From: Pseudalkalibacillus hwajinpoensis
GTDB lineage: Bacteria > Bacillota > Bacilli > Bacillales > Guptibacillaceae
Direction: 5' to 3'
Length of the DNA stretch: 64,000 nucleotides
Assembly (NCBI RefSeq): GCF_039851965.1
Contig: NZ_CP156674.1
Location: 3,224,001-3,288,000, forward strand
Under the pieces are notes generated by a model, which did no database searches, was not told the origin of the DNA, and saw only the letters and a program-made list of their open reading frames with translations. The translations under genes were made by a program, and so were the position numbers. Shown one piece after another: positions 27,146 to 35,653 of this stretch (positions are counted from its first letter, which is position 1; the number at the start of each line of letters is the position of its first letter).

Positions 27146-27775
27146 ATGCGTAATACAATCATTCGGTGGGCATTCTTTTTCATAGGTCTTGCCATTCTAG
27201 GCCTTGGTATTGCTATGACGATTAAGGGAAAAACATTTGGAATAGGTCCCTGGGATGTTTTCCATTATGGATTATATAAGCAGTTTGGCTTAACAATTGG
27301 AAGCTGGTCCATTATTACTGGCTTTCTATTACTGGTTTTTACATCACTTTATACTAAGTCGTATCCGCAGGCAGGGGCATTTCTAAATATGCTGCTTCTC
27401 GGATTTTTTATTGACTTCTTTCTATACATCCTCCCTGATCCAGAACCGTTACTTGCACAGGCGATTGTCTTCCTAGCTGGTGTGATCGTACTTGGATATG
27501 GTATTGGGTTATATGTTACTTCTGGGCTTGGAGCTGGTCCACGCGATGGGATTATGCTTCTTATTGTTGAAAAGACCGGTTGGAGAATTGATTGGGTTAG
27601 AAATGGAATTGAAGTTGCTATACTGTTGCTGGGGTGGGCGCTTGGTGGCCCGGTTGGTATAGGCAGCTTATTGATTGCCTATATGTTAGGGAAAATCATT
27701 CATTTTGCACTTCCACAATGTAAAACTGTGCTTGCCTATCAGAATCCGCCTTCCCCAAAAGAATCTTCCTATTAA
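27146..27775 (+). CDS. YczE/YyaS-like membrane protein
   Basis: The 209-residue protein has about five to six membrane segments and the family motifs TFGIGPWDVFHYGL and LGAGPRDGIMLLI, the two GPxD repeats that mark the YczE/YyaS (YitT-related) group. In B. subtilis YczE affects surfactin/lipopeptide production post-translationally, but the mechanism is not known. I start it at ATG 27146 because AGAGGG lies just upstream; the GTG pair at 27122 overlaps no ribosome site. It is a single gene with its own terminator. Confidence 0.85.
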   Translation: MRNTIIRWAFFFIGLAILGLGIAMTIKGKTFGIGPWDVFHYGLYKQFGLTIGSWSIITGFLLLVFTSLYTKSYPQAGAFLNMLLLGFFIDFFLYILPDPEPLLAQAIVFLAGVIVLGYGIGLYVTSGLGAGPRDGIMLLIVEKTGWRIDWVRNGIEVAILLLGWALGGPVGIGSLLIAYMLGKIIHFALPQCKTVLAYQNPPSPKESSY

Positions 27776-27780
27776 TGACG

Positions 27781-27808
27781 AAAAGCCTGCCAGAGATGGC
27801 AGGCTTTT
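27781..27808 (+). terminator. terminator after the YczE-like gene
   Basis: GCCTGCCA (27785-27792) and TGGCAGGC (27797-27804) form a perfect stem extended by four A-T pairs. Confidence 0.9.
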
Positions 27809-28090
27809 CTATTAGCAGAAATTTTCTCTTTTCATCACTCAATGAAAATATCATAATCTTGTTTCACGCAATTCTTGTAAAAAGAAGCCTACTGATTCTG
27901 GAATCAATTTGTTCTATGATCGTTTTCAATGTTTGTTTGTTGAGATTCTTTGTATGTTTAATGTGATCTGTTGAAATTGATGTCAGGTCGCTTACTTCCT
28001 TATTAACTTGTATCACAAATAAATTTGAAGAAAAGTAGAGAATGAAATAATCCGATTTTGAAAGTCGTTTATTGAAAATGATTTCATAAT
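27809..28090. other. intergenic region, no supported gene
   Basis: An AT-rich stretch between two terminators. A 79-codon minus-strand frame (27864-28103) exists, but it has no ribosome site, overlaps the terminator at 28091, and resembles nothing I know, so I do not call it. Confidence 0.5.
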
Positions 28091-28122
28091 AAATCCCTCT
28101 CAAAAAGATTGGAGAGGGATTT
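28091..28122. terminator. hairpin downstream of the OYE gene
   Basis: AAATCCCTCTC (28091-28101) and GAGAGGGATTT (28112-28122) form a perfect 11-bp stem three bases past the stop codon of the minus-strand gene. The T tracts are short on both strands. Confidence 0.7.
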
Positions 28123-28124
28123 AT

Positions 28125-29234
28125 TTATGTTTTTACGATTTCTGCTTTTATTTCGTGTTCTTTAATATAAGCAAGAGGGAGAAGGGTACTTTCAAAATCA
28201 AATACTTTTAGATCTTTTCCACTTGCGAGACGGTTAGGGTAATCAGGATTAGCAAGCGCGCTTGTGCCAAGACTTACAAAATCAGCGTCTTTTTGACTAA
28301 CCAAGCTACTCGCCTTTTCTGGGTCACCAAGCTGGCCGTTTGCGATAACAGGTATGCTACTATATGCTTTTGCCGCAGCTGCTAATGTTTTCGTTCCATC
28401 TCCAAACGCAGATTGAGTAGCATCCGGCTCGGTCACATGAATATAATCGAGACCTTGCTCAAGAGTAGAGAAGATGGTTTTTGCTGCTTCCTCACCTTTT
28501 GGCCATTTATAGGCAGGATCAGTTACTTTTATTTGAGAAAGACGGATCCCAACAGTAAAGTCTTCTCCAACTTCGTTTCGAACGTCTTCAATAATTTCAA
28601 CGATCAGATTCAAGCGATTTTCGAGAGTTCCACCATACTCATCAGACCGGTGATTTAAGTAATCGGTTAAAAACTGGTCAAGAAGGTATCCGTTTGCGCC
28701 ATGTATTTCAACACCATCAAATCCTGCTTCTTTTGCATGACGAGCTGCTTGGATAAAGGAATGACGAACTTCTTTGATTTCATCCAATGATAGAGCTTTG
28801 GGAGTATCAAACGTCCCAGACCCACCATAAAAGCCAAGCTGCTCACCTTTTGGAGGGATTTCAGAAGGTGCAATGGTTATATCTGTATAAGCATTCCCCT
28901 GACTCTGTCCACCTGCGTGCATCAGTTGAGCGATGATCAGTGTATTATAATCATGAACAGCTGAGATGACGTTTTTCCAGGTTTCAATATGATTTTTATT
29001 CGTTAGACCGGGTTGATTTAAATAGCCCTGACTGTAAAGTTCATCTGTATAAATCCCTTCCGTAATGACAGCACCGAAACCTCCTTTTGCAAAGCGCTCA
29101 TAGTAATCACGCATTGTTGTTGTCGCACTACCATCATCAGTAGCTGTAATACGAGTCATCGGTGCAACGATAAAGCGGTTCTTCAATGAAAGCTTCCCAA
29201 GTTGCTCTGAAGAATACAAGTTTTCATAGGTCAT
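28125..29234 (-). CDS. NADH:flavin oxidoreductase, Old Yellow Enzyme family
   Basis: The 369-residue FMN barrel has the OYE marks: KNRFIVAPMTR near the N-terminus, QLMHAGGQ, the substrate-side HGANGYLLDQFLTDYLNHRSDEYGG, and late FMN-phosphate residues around ANGQLGDPEKA. It would reduce activated alkenes or nitro compounds with NAD(P)H. The chosen start is ATG 29234, placed behind AAAGGATG; the ATG three codons upstream overlaps that site. It stands alone, with a U-poor hairpin downstream. Confidence 0.9.
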   Translation of the reverse strand: MTYENLYSSEQLGKLSLKNRFIVAPMTRITATDDGSATTTMRDYYERFAKGGFGAVITEGIYTDELYSQGYLNQPGLTNKNHIETWKNVISAVHDYNTLIIAQLMHAGGQSQGNAYTDITIAPSEIPPKGEQLGFYGGSGTFDTPKALSLDEIKEVRHSFIQAARHAKEAGFDGVEIHGANGYLLDQFLTDYLNHRSDEYGGTLENRLNLIVEIIEDVRNEVGEDFTVGIRLSQIKVTDPAYKWPKGEEAAKTIFSTLEQGLDYIHVTEPDATQSAFGDGTKTLAAAAKAYSSIPVIANGQLGDPEKASSLVSQKDADFVSLGTSALANPDYPNRLASGKDLKVFDFESTLLPLAYIKEHEIKAEIVKT

Positions 29235-29436
29235 GACTATCATCCTTTCTTTTTATCCAAGTAATCCCTACCTCCGTACTTTGGATACTATACACGTTTA
29301 AGTAGAGGTTAATATGTCCCCAAGAGGTCCGATGTTTTACCTATCAGTCGGTTACCATTATAAGGGGTATACTGTAAATTAACGAAAGTTATGCTCATCC
29401 CTATAGGTTACTCATTTGTAAGTGATGTATCAGAGT

Positions 29437-29468
29437 AAAAAAATAACCCCTTCTTTACGAAGGAGTTA
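29437..29468 (-). terminator. terminator of proBA
   Basis: On the minus strand TAACTCCTTC and GAAGGGGTTA (one G-T pair) flank a five-base loop and lead into seven T (29443-29437). Confidence 0.9.
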
Positions 29469-29482
29469 CACTGTTGAATTTT

Positions 29483-29565
29483 ACTGTCCCTTAAGGTCCG
29501 ATTGATTCAACTAACCATCAGAGGGGTTGAATCAATCCCACCTCTGACGGAAGTTTCACTTTATC
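29483..29565 (-). repeat. structured dispersed repeat, copy 1
   Basis: An 83-bp element that begins at the proA stop codon (minus strand) and ends before the proBA terminator. It shares about two thirds of its bases with 62677-62760. Read on the minus strand: GTGAAACTTCC, then a stem CCGTCAGAGG/CCTCTGATGG (29550-29541 with 29524-29515), then a conserved tail with GTTGAA, AATCG, ACCTT and CAGT. A second 12-bp perfect inverted repeat, GATTGATTCAAC with GTTGAATCAATC (29500-29511 and 29526-29537), interleaves with the first, so the two stems are either exclusive or form a pseudoknot. Confidence 0.65.
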
Positions 29566-30829
29566 GAATTTGGCCATTACCTGTCATGCAATATTTAATT
29601 GTTGTTAGAGCAGGGAGACCCATTGGTCCTCTTGCATGTAGTTTCTGAGTCGAAATACCGATTTCTGCACCAAAACCAAGAGCAGATCCGTCAGTGAAAC
29701 GCGTAGAGGCATTGTGATAAACGGCTGCAGCATCTACTAGACTACGGAATAGCGAAGCGGATTTAGAATCTTCTGTAATGATGGCTTCAGAGTGCTTCGT
29801 ACCATATTGTTCGATATGGTCAATTGCTTCTTGAGTATTTTCGACCGTCTTAATAGCAATTTCAAGTCCAAGATATTCGTTGCTCCAGTCATCTTCGTCT
29901 GCAAGTACGGCATCTTTAAATGTGTTCACGATGTGTTCATCACCGTGCACTTTAATGTTATTGTCAGCTAGAGATTTTTCGAGAAGATCCTGGTTCTCTT
30001 CAAGCCACTTTTTGTGCACGATAAGCGTTTCAACAGCATTACAAACAGCAGGACGATCTGTCTTTGCGTTTATTAAAATATTAATCGCTTTTTCTGAGTC
30101 AGCTGCCTGATCGAAATAAATGTGGCAATTTCCTACGCCAGTTTCTAATACAGGTACTGTTGCATTGTTAACAACAGTGTTAATTAATGCTCCGCCTCCA
30201 CGAGGAATGAGGACGTCAATATGCTTTTTCATCGTAAAGAGCTGGCTTGTGGCTTCTCGATCTGTTGTAGCGATTAACTGAACTGCTTCAGCGGGAATCT
30301 TAGTTTTGGGAAGTGCTGCATGGATCACACGAACAATCCCTTTATTAGAATTGAGCGCATTAGAACCGCCTTTTAGAACTATAGCGTTACCAGACTTTAA
30401 TGCAAGACCAGTCGCATCAACGGTTACGTTAGGACGAGCTTCATAAATCATACCAATAACGCCAAGCGGTACACGCACCTGTTCCACCTGCATGCCGTTA
30501 TCAAGTGACCAATCAGAGATAACTTCTCCAACTGGGTCTTCAAGGTCTGCGACTTCACGAAGACCGTTCGCAAATTCTTTAACGCGTTCTTCCGTTAAGC
30601 TTAAACGATCCATAAAGGCTTCTGTAAACCCTTTTTCTTTCCCGCGCTCAAGGTCTTTCTTATTTTCTTTGAGAATATAATCTGTTTCTTTTTCTAGTTC
30701 ATCAGCAATAATTAAGAGTGCTTGATTTTTTTCTTCCGTCGTAAGCAGGGAGAGGGCTTTGGAAGCCACCTGTGCCTGCTTTGCTTGTTCTTTAACATTT
30801 ACTTTTGTAGTTGGATCTAGAGTAGTCAT
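29561..30829 (-). CDS. proA: gamma-glutamyl phosphate reductase
   Basis: The 422-residue aldehyde-dehydrogenase-fold enzyme reduces gamma-glutamyl phosphate to the semialdehyde, the second step of proline synthesis. Motifs are VPLGVIGMIYEARPNVT, LKGGSNALNSN, the catalytic Cys in DRPAVCNAVET and FTDGSALGFGAEIG. The start is ATG 30829, behind GGAGG; a TTG directly before it is less likely. It lies 32 bases after proB and ends in the repeat and terminator described separately. Confidence 0.97.
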   Translation of the reverse strand: MTTLDPTTKVNVKEQAKQAQVASKALSLLTTEEKNQALLIIADELEKETDYILKENKKDLERGKEKGFTEAFMDRLSLTEERVKEFANGLREVADLEDPVGEVISDWSLDNGMQVEQVRVPLGVIGMIYEARPNVTVDATGLALKSGNAIVLKGGSNALNSNKGIVRVIHAALPKTKIPAEAVQLIATTDREATSQLFTMKKHIDVLIPRGGGALINTVVNNATVPVLETGVGNCHIYFDQAADSEKAINILINAKTDRPAVCNAVETLIVHKKWLEENQDLLEKSLADNNIKVHGDEHIVNTFKDAVLADEDDWSNEYLGLEIAIKTVENTQEAIDHIEQYGTKHSEAIITEDSKSASLFRSLVDAAAVYHNASTRFTDGSALGFGAEIGISTQKLHARGPMGLPALTTIKYCMTGNGQIR

Positions 30830-30861
30830 CAAACGCCTCCTGTAGTTTTATTTTTATTTTA

Positions 30862-32004
30862 TTATGATCCGAGTGGAATAGCTAGTTGGTCATGATAAAC
30901 AAAGTCATTAATATGCACGGCTTCTTTAACAGAAATGTCGATTAACTCAGAGATTTCTTCTGTTGACAATCCTTTAATCATTTTAAGGTGCTTGGAAGAA
31001 TAATTAGTAACACCGAGTCCAACTTCTTCTCCATCCATGTCAGTGATTTTGACAACGGCACCTGGTTTGAAGTGTCCATGAACATAGTGGACACCAACGG
31101 GTTGAAGACTACGTTCGTGCTCAGAAATTTCAGAGCTTGCTTTATCCGTTATTATGACTTCTCCTTCAGGACCTGAATTAAATGCAATCCATTGTTTCTT
31201 ATTGTCGAGTTCTGTCTTTCCTTCAGGCGTAAAGTAAGTTCCTTTAGCCGACTCGTGAACAGCATTATAAATAATCCCTTTTGTTGTAGCATTACCAAGG
31301 AAGGATGGCGTACCGGAAGCCATAGCGATTTTAACTGCATCGATTTTTGATCTCATTCCGCCAGTTCCAACTGAGCTTCCTGGTTCACCGGCTGAGTCTT
31401 CAATTTCTGGTGTGATTTCTGTAACGTGTTCAAGTAGTTTTGCATCTGGATTCTTCCTTGGATCGTCACTATATAGTCCATCAATGTCAGACAAAATAAT
31501 GAGTTGGTCCGCACTTACAAGCGCTGCAACTTTTGCTGAAAGTGTATCGTTATCGCCGAATTTTAAGCGTTCAACCGTAACTGTATCATTTTCATTAACA
31601 ATTGGAACGATTCCGCGTTCCAGTAGTACATTAATGGTATTTCTTGCATTGTTGTATCTTTTGCGATCAGAAAAGTCACTTCGCGTAATCAGAATTTGTG
31701 AAGCAGTATAACCGTGTGAAATGAAGCGTTCTGAGTAAGCTTCCATTAAAAGTCCTTGACCGATTGATGCGGCGGCCTGCTTTTCTGATAGGGAAGTTGG
31801 ACGTTCAAGGCATCCTAGACGGCGATAGCCGGCGGCTACTGCCCCTGATGATACGAGTAGAACTTCATGTCCTTCATCTTTAAGCATTACGATGTCATCA
31901 ACTAGTCTTTCAAGTTTTCTGCGGCTAATGTCCCCAAGTCTGCTCGTTAAAGAGCTGCTTCCGATTTTAATTACGATTCGTTTCTTTTCGTCGTTTAGAT
32001 TCAT
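30862..32004 (-). CDS. proB: glutamate 5-kinase
   Basis: The 380-residue enzyme has an amino-acid kinase domain (KIGSSSLTS, LVSSGAVAAGYRRLG, DNDTLSAKVAALV, DIDGLYSDDP) and a C-terminal PUA domain (about 275-365). It phosphorylates glutamate and is usually feedback-inhibited by proline. It leads the proBA transcript from a plain promoter with a leader of only about 55 bases, too short for the proline T-box seen before some Bacillus pro genes. A separate proC lies at 46126. Confidence 0.96.
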   Translation of the reverse strand: MNLNDEKKRIVIKIGSSSLTSRLGDISRRKLERLVDDIVMLKDEGHEVLLVSSGAVAAGYRRLGCLERPTSLSEKQAAASIGQGLLMEAYSERFISHGYTASQILITRSDFSDRKRYNNARNTINVLLERGIVPIVNENDTVTVERLKFGDNDTLSAKVAALVSADQLIILSDIDGLYSDDPRKNPDAKLLEHVTEITPEIEDSAGEPGSSVGTGGMRSKIDAVKIAMASGTPSFLGNATTKGIIYNAVHESAKGTYFTPEGKTELDNKKQWIAFNSGPEGEVIITDKASSEISEHERSLQPVGVHYVHGHFKPGAVVKITDMDGEEVGLGVTNYSSKHLKMIKGLSTEEISELIDISVKEAVHINDFVYHDQLAIPLGS

Positions 32005-32065
32005 TATTTCACTCCTATATAACTTGCCGTTAAATGTGTGATTGCTTTAATCAATTGACTCTATG

Positions 32066-32093
32066 AGTATAACAAACGGTTAACTGCTTACAA
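32066..32093 (-). promoter_or_regulatory. proBA promoter
   Basis: On the minus strand TTGTAA (32093-32088) and TATACT (32071-32066) are 16 bases apart. Confidence 0.6.
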
Positions 32094-32419
32094 CACGAGG
32101 CGCCCAAATAGTCCGAATACATGGAGAATAACTAAGAATATGGACGATGCCCATTCTAAACTCATGTTACATACGCTTAGAAGATGAGAGGAGTTCTTAC
32201 CACTATATTTACGGACTGGGAGTAGCGGTTTATTAACATTTTTATCCAAATTATTCGTTTGTTTGTATACTTGTAAGTTTAAATAACGCGTTTATGTAAG
32301 GGTTTTCATAAATAGGATGAATAAAAGAATTATTTTATGCAAGAGCGCCATGGAAGGATCAGACAGGGTATTTGAAGTCTGATATACTGCTGTAATGATG
32401 TGAAAAAGGAGCGCTGACA
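32094..32419. other. intergenic region with one inverted repeat
   Basis: No gene is seen. ATCAGAC (32358-32364) and GTCTGAT (32377-32383) form a 7-bp inverted repeat just upstream of the broken methyltransferase gene and overlap a TATACT that could be its -10. Confidence 0.45.
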
Positions 32420-32823
32420 ATGACCTTCCTGGATATGCTGTTTGTTCTATTAACAGTTATTTGGATTGGTGAATTTATAATGAAGCGAGGTAAGAAAAGG
32501 AGTGAACAGTTTTCTATTTGTTGATTCTTCTCGGAATTAGTCTATCCATTAGAAATGTTATTGTAGAGAGTAAACTCGATGTTGTGAGCACAGGACCATA
32601 CAGGATATTACGACATCCTCTTTATACAGGGTTGCTTCTAAGTTTGGTAGGCATTCCACTGTATTTTGGGACGTGGGTCGGGATTTTGATCTCTATACTA
32701 TTACTCACACCTATATTGCTGTATCGCATCGGCGTGGAAGAACGCATGCTTGTTGAGTCAATCGGTGATTATTATCGTGAATGGGGGAAAGAACGTTATC
32801 GATTAATACCATTTGTTTATTAG
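32420..32823 (+). pseudogene. isoprenylcysteine-methyltransferase-like membrane protein, broken
   Basis: An N-terminal membrane segment starts at ATG 32420 behind AAAGGAG and runs in one frame to a stop near 32525. The C-terminal half continues in another frame from about 32518 with the ICMT/PEMT signature VVSTGPYRILRHPLYTG and EERMLVESIGDYYREW. Intact relatives have more membrane segments between the two parts, so the gene seems to have lost a middle piece and its frame. The 101-residue second frame alone (TTG 32518) lacks a ribosome site. Related intact proteins are membrane methyltransferases of unknown substrate. Confidence 0.6.
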
Positions 32824-32937
32824 CGAGGGGGCATCAAATAGAATGGTAATGATATCCATGTGAATGAATGTGGGTATGTTTCTTTAAGATAGGGAACAAG
32901 AATAAAATGACATACTATTGAAGAGGATATTTTAATT

Positions 32938-34233
32938 ATGAATTATTCCAAGACATCTATTAATTTACGCAATAGCTTCTGGTTTCTTCCGATTGTATAC
33001 GGCTTGCTTTCACTCGTCGTCGTTGCACTGAGTACATGGATTGATATTGTTTACATATCTCAGCTTGATGGAACCATGACAAAGGTATTTTTAGCTACTG
33101 AAAAAGTGGCATCCTCACTCTATGCGCCGCTTGTGACAGCCATTCTAACGATGACAACAATTTCGTTTTCATCAATAATGGTCGTCTTAACGACATACTC
33201 TTCTCAATTTTCACCAAGAACGCTTCAGGATTTTATCTCTGATCGTTTTACACAGCATGTTCTTGGTGTTTTTGTAGCAGGGTTTGTTTTTTCACTTGTA
33301 AATATGCTTCTTCTAACAGGGAAAGACAGTCGAATTCTTATTTCTCCGTTACTAACGGTGATCCTGGCTATTGCTTGTCTTTTGTTCTTCGTCTTGTTCA
33401 TTCATCATTCTGCAACGTTTGTCCAAGTAAACAATTTAATTGAAAAAATCACTAGAAGATCTCTACATTTAGTGGATACAAAAGCAGAACTTCATGATGG
33501 AGCAACATTTGAAAAGTGGGATAGCTGGGAAGAACGGGAGCTAAGAGAGGTCGAGGGAGTACCTATATATAGCAAAAGGATGGGCTATATTCAATTTATC
33601 CCATATGAAAAATTAATCAAGATAGGCACTGATATTGATGGTGTTATTCGTTTAGATTCGGACGTAGGTAACTATGTAAAGAGCGGTTCTCGAATTGCTA
33701 CAGTATGGCCAGCGGATCCTTCTTCCTTCTCGGAGAACACGATTTTAAATACGATAGCGATTGGGTCAGAGCGTATCAATGATCAGGATTTAGAGTTTTC
33801 CATCCAAAAGCTTGTTGAAATAGCGTTACGAGCCATTTCACCATCAGTTAATGATCCTCATACAGCGATCAATTGTACAAATCGAATCGGCACCATCCTT
33901 TCCAAAATTGGCGAGACGTATCACCCGAAGGAATCGTTTTTTGATGATTCGCGTAATCTTCGCGTGTTAACAACACCGAAGCCATTTTTTCAATACTTAT
34001 ATAAGTCATTTTATCTAATTCGACATTACGGCAAAGATGATGTGTCGGTACTGAACGGAATTTTAGATGCTCTCATATTGACAGCGGAAGGACAGCGTCA
34101 ATCTATTAAGCAGGATGTCCAACGGTTTCATGAGTATTTAATGAATAGTATTGATCTGGACGAGTTACCTGGTCTTGATCGTGCGCTACTTGAACATACA
34201 TCAGATGTACTTAATGATATTTGTAAAAAGTAA
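32938..34233 (+). CDS. DUF2254 membrane protein
   Basis: The 431-residue protein has four membrane segments in the first 160 residues (about 15-35, 55-80, 105-125, 138-158), followed by a long cytoplasmic part. It has the DUF2254 pattern, including TTISFSSIMVVLTTYSSQFSPR after the second segment and ALRAISPSVNDPHTAINC in the soluble part. The function of this family is not known. It is a single gene with a bidirectional terminator shared with the sigma-factor operon. Confidence 0.85.
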   Translation: MNYSKTSINLRNSFWFLPIVYGLLSLVVVALSTWIDIVYISQLDGTMTKVFLATEKVASSLYAPLVTAILTMTTISFSSIMVVLTTYSSQFSPRTLQDFISDRFTQHVLGVFVAGFVFSLVNMLLLTGKDSRILISPLLTVILAIACLLFFVLFIHHSATFVQVNNLIEKITRRSLHLVDTKAELHDGATFEKWDSWEERELREVEGVPIYSKRMGYIQFIPYEKLIKIGTDIDGVIRLDSDVGNYVKSGSRIATVWPADPSSFSENTILNTIAIGSERINDQDLEFSIQKLVEIALRAISPSVNDPHTAINCTNRIGTILSKIGETYHPKESFFDDSRNLRVLTTPKPFFQYLYKSFYLIRHYGKDDVSVLNGILDALILTAEGQRQSIKQDVQRFHEYLMNSIDLDELPGLDRALLEHTSDVLNDICKK

Positions 34234-34235
34234 TA

Positions 34236-34271
34236 ATGAAGACATTCGTTCCGTTGAGCGAATGTCTTCAT
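34236..34271. terminator. bidirectional terminator
   Basis: A perfect 13-bp stem (34236-34248 with 34259-34271) with a 10-base loop separates two convergent genes. Confidence 0.85.
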
Positions 34272-34865
34272 TTACTTTCCAATTCCTTTTGAAACTGCTT
34301 CACGTGGCACGGTGAATTCCTCTATCACACTGCTTTCTTGATTTCGAATGACGAAATTTAAAGGCAGGCCGGTCTTAGGTTCAATCCATAAGGTAAAAGT
34401 GGTCATATTAAAGTATCCTTCAGTAATTTTGCCTTGAATTAGGATGGCATGATGGTTTTCAATCTGACTATTCATTTCACTAATTCTCCAGTTGTTAAAG
34501 TTAGCGAGGTAAGTGGATGCGATGGATCGTACTTGATAGCGATCATTTTCGTCATCAATATAAGTTATAGACCCTAATACATCGTTGTATAACTCCTCCT
34601 TGGTAAGTTTCACCTGATCAGGCGTAGCGTTTAGAGGAAGCAGGTCAGCTTCAGAGGCTGCGAAAAGCCCCGTTCCTGTTAACATGATTAGTAGGACGAC
34701 ATAAGTCAGGTAGGCTGGCAGGTTTTCTTTAAGAAGCATTAAGAATCCTTTAGCGGAGGGGGCTCTATTTACTGTAGAGAGAATGTTTTGTTTGTGTCGA
34801 TCATCAAACGATACTGCCTTTGTATCGAGCATTTTGGTGCGAAGCTTTTCAAGTCGATCTTCCAT
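34272..34865 (-). CDS. putative anti-sigma factor, single-span membrane protein
   Basis: The 197-residue protein has a charged cytoplasmic N-terminus (about residues 1-45), one membrane span (about 48-68) and an extracytoplasmic part of about 130 residues ending in beta-rich sequence (FTLWIEPKTGLPLNFVIRN). I do not recognise the family, but this topology and its place 12 bases after an ECF sigma gene suit an anti-sigma factor that holds the sigma at the membrane. No zinc-binding ZAS motif (HxxxCxxC) is seen. Confidence 0.65.
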   Translation of the reverse strand: MEDRLEKLRTKMLDTKAVSFDDRHKQNILSTVNRAPSAKGFLMLLKENLPAYLTYVVLLIMLTGTGLFAASEADLLPLNATPDQVKLTKEELYNDVLGSITYIDDENDRYQVRSIASTYLANFNNWRISEMNSQIENHHAILIQGKITEGYFNMTTFTLWIEPKTGLPLNFVIRNQESSVIEEFTVPREAVSKGIGK

Positions 34866-34877
34866 TGATACCCCTCC

Positions 34878-35414
34878 TTAATACATTTCTTTTAAGAGCA
34901 TTCTTGCCCGCCTGAGTCTAGTTTTGACAGAATTCTCTTTAATGGAAAGAAACTCGCTGATTTCTTGAACTTTTAATTCTTCGAAATAGTGTAAGAATAT
35001 CACTTCTCTATATTTAATAGGGAGCTTTAGAATGTTCCTGGTGAGTTCTTTGTTTTCCTCAGACCCCATTAATTCCATGTCAGGAGTTGAATCCGGATGT
35101 TTAAAAGTTCCTAACAGCGATTGACCAAATACGATATTTCGATGGGGCCAGCTTTTGAGTACATCTTTGCATTTATTTGCCGTAATTGTTAAAACCCATG
35201 ACTTAAGGGATGCTTCTTTATTAAAGGTTTCTAACCTTGTGTAGCATGTAATAAAAACTTCCTGCGCTATATCTTCGGACTTCCCTTTATCTTTCAAATA
35301 ACTAAAGGCAAGCCACACGACACTTTCACCATAATCATGCATGATGGTTTCGAGAGTCACTTCCTTATTAGTGAGGTCTAGGTCTGGTTCTTCTGCTGGT
35401 TGTTTATTCCCCAA
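34878..35414 (-). CDS. ECF-type RNA polymerase sigma factor
   Basis: The 178-residue protein has region 2 (about residues 30-95, with DIAQEVFITCYTRLETF and WVLTITANKCKDVLKSW) and region 4 (about 125-175, LPIKYREVIFLHYFEELKVQEISEFLSIKENSVKTRLRRAR, the helix-turn-helix). I start it at TTG 35414, because GGAGGAAGG lies right before it and an ECF-type promoter lies at 35450-35476, inside the longer open frame that reaches 35612. It is co-transcribed with the putative anti-sigma gene. Targets and the inducing stress are unknown. Confidence 0.82.
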   Translation of the reverse strand: MGNKQPAEEPDLDLTNKEVTLETIMHDYGESVVWLAFSYLKDKGKSEDIAQEVFITCYTRLETFNKEASLKSWVLTITANKCKDVLKSWPHRNIVFGQSLLGTFKHPDSTPDMELMGSEENKELTRNILKLPIKYREVIFLHYFEELKVQEISEFLSIKENSVKTRLRRARMLLKEMY

Positions 35415-35449
35415 GGCGGCGCCTTCCTCCTTTAGCCCTTCAACTAAAA

Positions 35450-35476
35450 GACGATGTTCACTTATGAAGGGTTTCA
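35450..35476 (-). promoter_or_regulatory. ECF-type autoregulatory promoter
   Basis: On the minus strand TGAAAC (35476-35471) and CGTC (35453-35450) are 17 bases apart, the form used by B. subtilis SigM/SigW/SigX-class factors. It lies 36 bases before the sigma gene start. Confidence 0.7.
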
Positions 35477-35653
35477 AATAAAGTCTATTTCCATAATTTG
35501 TGTGTGTGCTCATTATAGAATAAATTGAATACAACTGGATACAATTTTTCCTGAAATAATATGGGTCGGTTATAATGGGTACATCAAGATAGAAGGTTAA
35601 TGTCTCTTTCATGTGGAACGAAAAAACGAGACTGAAGTCATACTAAACAGAGG

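Noticed and set aside
27864..28103. 79-codon minus-strand frame
   Set aside because: No ribosome site, no similarity, and it overlaps a terminator hairpin.
32005..32120. A proline T-box leader before proBA
   Set aside because: The distance from the promoter to proB is only about 55 bases, and there is no T-box core sequence (AGGGTGGNACCGCG type) on the minus strand.
35415..35612. Longer ECF sigma protein starting at 35612
   Set aside because: An ECF promoter and a better ribosome site lie inside the extension, and region 2 needs no such N-terminus.
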